Shown here: positions 61,749 through 62,007 of the stretch, one piece after another
How positions within the stretch are numbered: position 1 is the stretch's first letter
How the letters are laid out: each line of letters starts with the position of its first letter
Assembly: GCA_016927735.1 (NCBI GenBank)
Contig: JAFGMC010000007.1
Location: 1 to 62,007, forward strand
Direction: 5' to 3'
DNA from: Alphaproteobacteria bacterium
GTDB taxonomy: Bacteria > Pseudomonadota > Alphaproteobacteria > Rs-D84
Length of the DNA stretch: 62,007 nucleotides
Notes under the pieces: model-generated
Databases searched by the model: none
What the model was told of the DNA's origin: nothing
The model's input: the letters and a program-made list of their open reading frames with translations, nothing else
Made by a program: the position numbers and the translations under genes

Positions 61749-62007
61749 TTATGGCACAACACTCGATGATGATGATGATGATGCTATTGGACAAACAGAT
61801 GATATTCGCAACGCGGCAATCATTGTTCCATATCCATTTGTCATACTGCAACTGGTCTTACAATAACATTTTCCACTGTCTAGAACATCAGTTGGTTCAA
61901 CACAAGAAGTATAAACACATGTTCCGTAATCCCCCCACATTAAATAATTGGTGCCACCTATGGTTCTAGTTTCACAAATTCTGGTTTGTGTTCCACTTCC
62001 AACCTCG
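61749..62007 (-). CDS. Cys-rich exported protein, Sec3; runs off the right edge
   Basis: EVGSGTQTRICETRTIGGTNYLMWGDYGTCVYTSCVEPTDVLDSGKCYCKTSCSMTNGYGTMIAALRISSVCPIASSSSSSSVVP. Confidence 0.75.
   Translation of the reverse strand, partial: EVGSGTQTRICETRTIGGTNYLMWGDYGTCVYTSCVEPTDVLDSGKCYCKTSCSMTNGYGTMIAALRISSVCPIASSSSSSSVVP

Overview
62 kb window from a low-GC bacterial chromosome. Gene content (LptB/LptC, BamE, CarD, RodZ, bactofilin plus M23 pair, DUF2924 plus serine recombinase) suggests an alphaproteobacterium, possibly host- or gut-associated and anaerobic because a PFOR-type nifJ is present; this placement is inference without phylogeny. About 45 of the CDS are housekeeping genes (leuS, hisS, tyrS, prfA, rpsB, tsf, rho, uvrA, eno, tkt, ssb and others). 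There are two tRNA genes, Arg(TCT) and Pro(TGG), both minus strand. Accessory content sits in two places. (1) About 23.5-30.2 kb is an island-like region with a serine recombinase, a DUF2924 partner, a relic of a second recombinase, a HEPN-like ORF, an ABC half-transporter, a partial tRNA-Pro 3'-end relic, and three copies of a structured repeat about 82-84 bp long (GTGACTTTGG...CCAAAGTCAC plus a GC hairpin). (2) About 56.4-62.0 kb (running off the right edge) is a tandem array whose unit is [Cys-rich exported protein - nucleotidyltransferase type A - nucleotidyltransferase type B]. The array is my best candidate for an undescribed system. Other notable items are a stand-alone SRP54/Ffh M-domain protein, three tandem TspO paralogs, an isolated spanin-like (Rz/Rz1) overlapping pair, a Fic protein with a non-canonical motif, and lptC-lptB without an intervening lptA. 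No searches were run. Family names come from motif recognition in the translated ORFs.
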